A DNA stretch of 64,000 nt from Flavobacteriaceae bacterium PRS1. GTDB taxonomy: Bacteria; Bacteroidota; Bacteroidia; Flavobacteriales; Flavobacteriaceae. This document shows, one piece after another, positions 63,548-64,000 of the stretch. The position numbers were made by a program, and so were the translations under genes. The stretch's first letter is position 1, and each line of letters begins with the position of its first letter. The stretch spans positions 81,562-145,561 of the forward strand of contig RDRZ01000003.1 of the NCBI GenBank assembly GCA_003709165.1, read 5' to 3'. The notes beneath the pieces are model-generated. The model saw only the letters and a program-made list of their open reading frames with translations, made no database searches and was not told where the DNA came from.

Positions 63548-64000
63548 TATGACATTAATTGATGAATCTTTGCTTTCACTTTTTCAGTTGAAGGAATCAT
63601 CGTTTCTTCTAAAGTAGAATTTAATGGTATTGCCGGCATATTCTCACTACCAATGGTCATTACCGGTGCGTCTAAAAATTTAAAACAAGTTTCTTGAATT
63701 TTTCCTGCTAAAGCTAAAGCAAAACTATTATTTGATGGCTCTTCAGTTACTACCAAACACTTTCCTGTTTTTTTAACAGACTTCATAATTGTAGTTTCAT
63801 CTAAAGGAAAAAGGGTTCGTAAATCTATGATTTCAACCTGGCCTCGCATCCCTTTGGTAGCATTAAATGCCCAATGCACCCCCATTCCGTAAGTGATGAT
63901 TGATAATGTTTCCATATCATCTTGAGGCCAGATTTCCTGTAATACCCATGCTTTTCCAAATGGTAAAATATAATCTTCTTGTTCTATTACAATATCTTCT
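63544..64000 (-). CDS. 2-oxoacid dehydrogenase E1 component, C-terminal part (cut by window edge)
   Basis: About 151 codons of the C-terminal (beta-type) end of a thiamine-dependent dehydrogenase E1, which decarboxylates pyruvate or branched-chain 2-oxoacids. Visible pieces are EDYILPFGKAWVLQE, TLSIITYGMGVHWAF, VEIIDLRTLFPLDETTI, KCLVVTEEPSNNSFA and APVMTIGSENMPAIPL, the standard transketolase C-terminal domain. The frame is open to base 64000, so the start and the TPP-binding half lie outside. In Flavobacteriia this may be the E1-beta or the fused alpha-beta form; the window cannot tell. Confidence 0.9.
   Translation of the reverse strand, partial: EDIVIEQEDYILPFGKAWVLQEIWPQDDMETLSIITYGMGVHWAFNATKGMRGQVEIIDLRTLFPLDETTIMKSVKKTGKCLVVTEEPSNNSFALALAGKIQETCFKFLDAPVMTIGSENMPAIPLNSTLEETMIPSTEKVKAKIHQLMSY

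Overview
The window is a chromosomal segment from a low-GC member of the Bacteroidota, almost certainly a marine-type Flavobacteriaceae. The evidence is the AT-rich coding style, the SusC/SusD outer-membrane pair, the -7 boxes of the form TAnnTTTG typical of the phylum, the Hpt-Adk fusion protein and the gene order gltA-eno-carA next to the ribosomal mega-operon. No tRNA, rRNA, CRISPR array, insertion sequence or prophage was recognised.

Layout. 1-4018 (minus): start of citrate synthase, enolase, carbamoyl-phosphate synthase small subunit and a secreted protein of unknown function. 4128-21697 (minus): one uninterrupted str-S10-spc-alpha operon, rpsL to rplQ, read from a near-perfect Bacteroidetes promoter at 21741-21771 and ended by a hairpin at 4071-4099. 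The short genes rpmJ and rpmD are present. tuf, adk and map are absent from their classical positions. Its spacers carry several families of dispersed short repeats.

21826-33941 (plus): an Omp85-like protein, a SusC/SusD-type uptake system with a third lipoprotein, a terminator, a very large FG-GAP/ASPIC lipoprotein, then rlmB. 33938-49030 is housekeeping on both strands: rhomboid protease, rarA, two tandem paralogous secreted proteins, a YjjG-like phosphatase, a polysaccharide-deacetylase-like protein, radC, a DUF1569 protein, a PaiB-like flavoprotein, mpl, a DoxX-like protein, a DUF4136 lipoprotein, obg, the Hpt-Adk fusion, purK and purE. 49249-58706 (mostly plus): M3 peptidase, ECF sigma factor with a very small zinc-finger partner, a UbiA-like membrane protein (minus), gcvP, a KAS III homologue, a broken methyltransferase and a family 2 glycosyltransferase.

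57312-63547 is the most unusual part. Four genes of recognisable length each carry exactly one inactivating lesion: an in-frame TGA in a methyltransferase, a one-base deletion in a zinc alcohol dehydrogenase, an in-frame TAA in a membrane protein and a one-base deletion in a membrane-bound LytTR regulator. A fifth is only a 3' fragment. An intact CotH-family lipoprotein gene in the tract is bracketed by two copies of the same terminator. The tract looks like a recently decaying accessory island, unless the lesions are sequencing errors. The window closes inside a 2-oxoacid dehydrogenase E1 gene.

No clearly new multi-gene defence or biosynthetic system could be demonstrated. The best candidates for something undescribed are the structured GC-richer element at 41855-42204, the decaying tract with its repeated terminators, and the KAS III-methyltransferase-glycosyltransferase neighbourhood.
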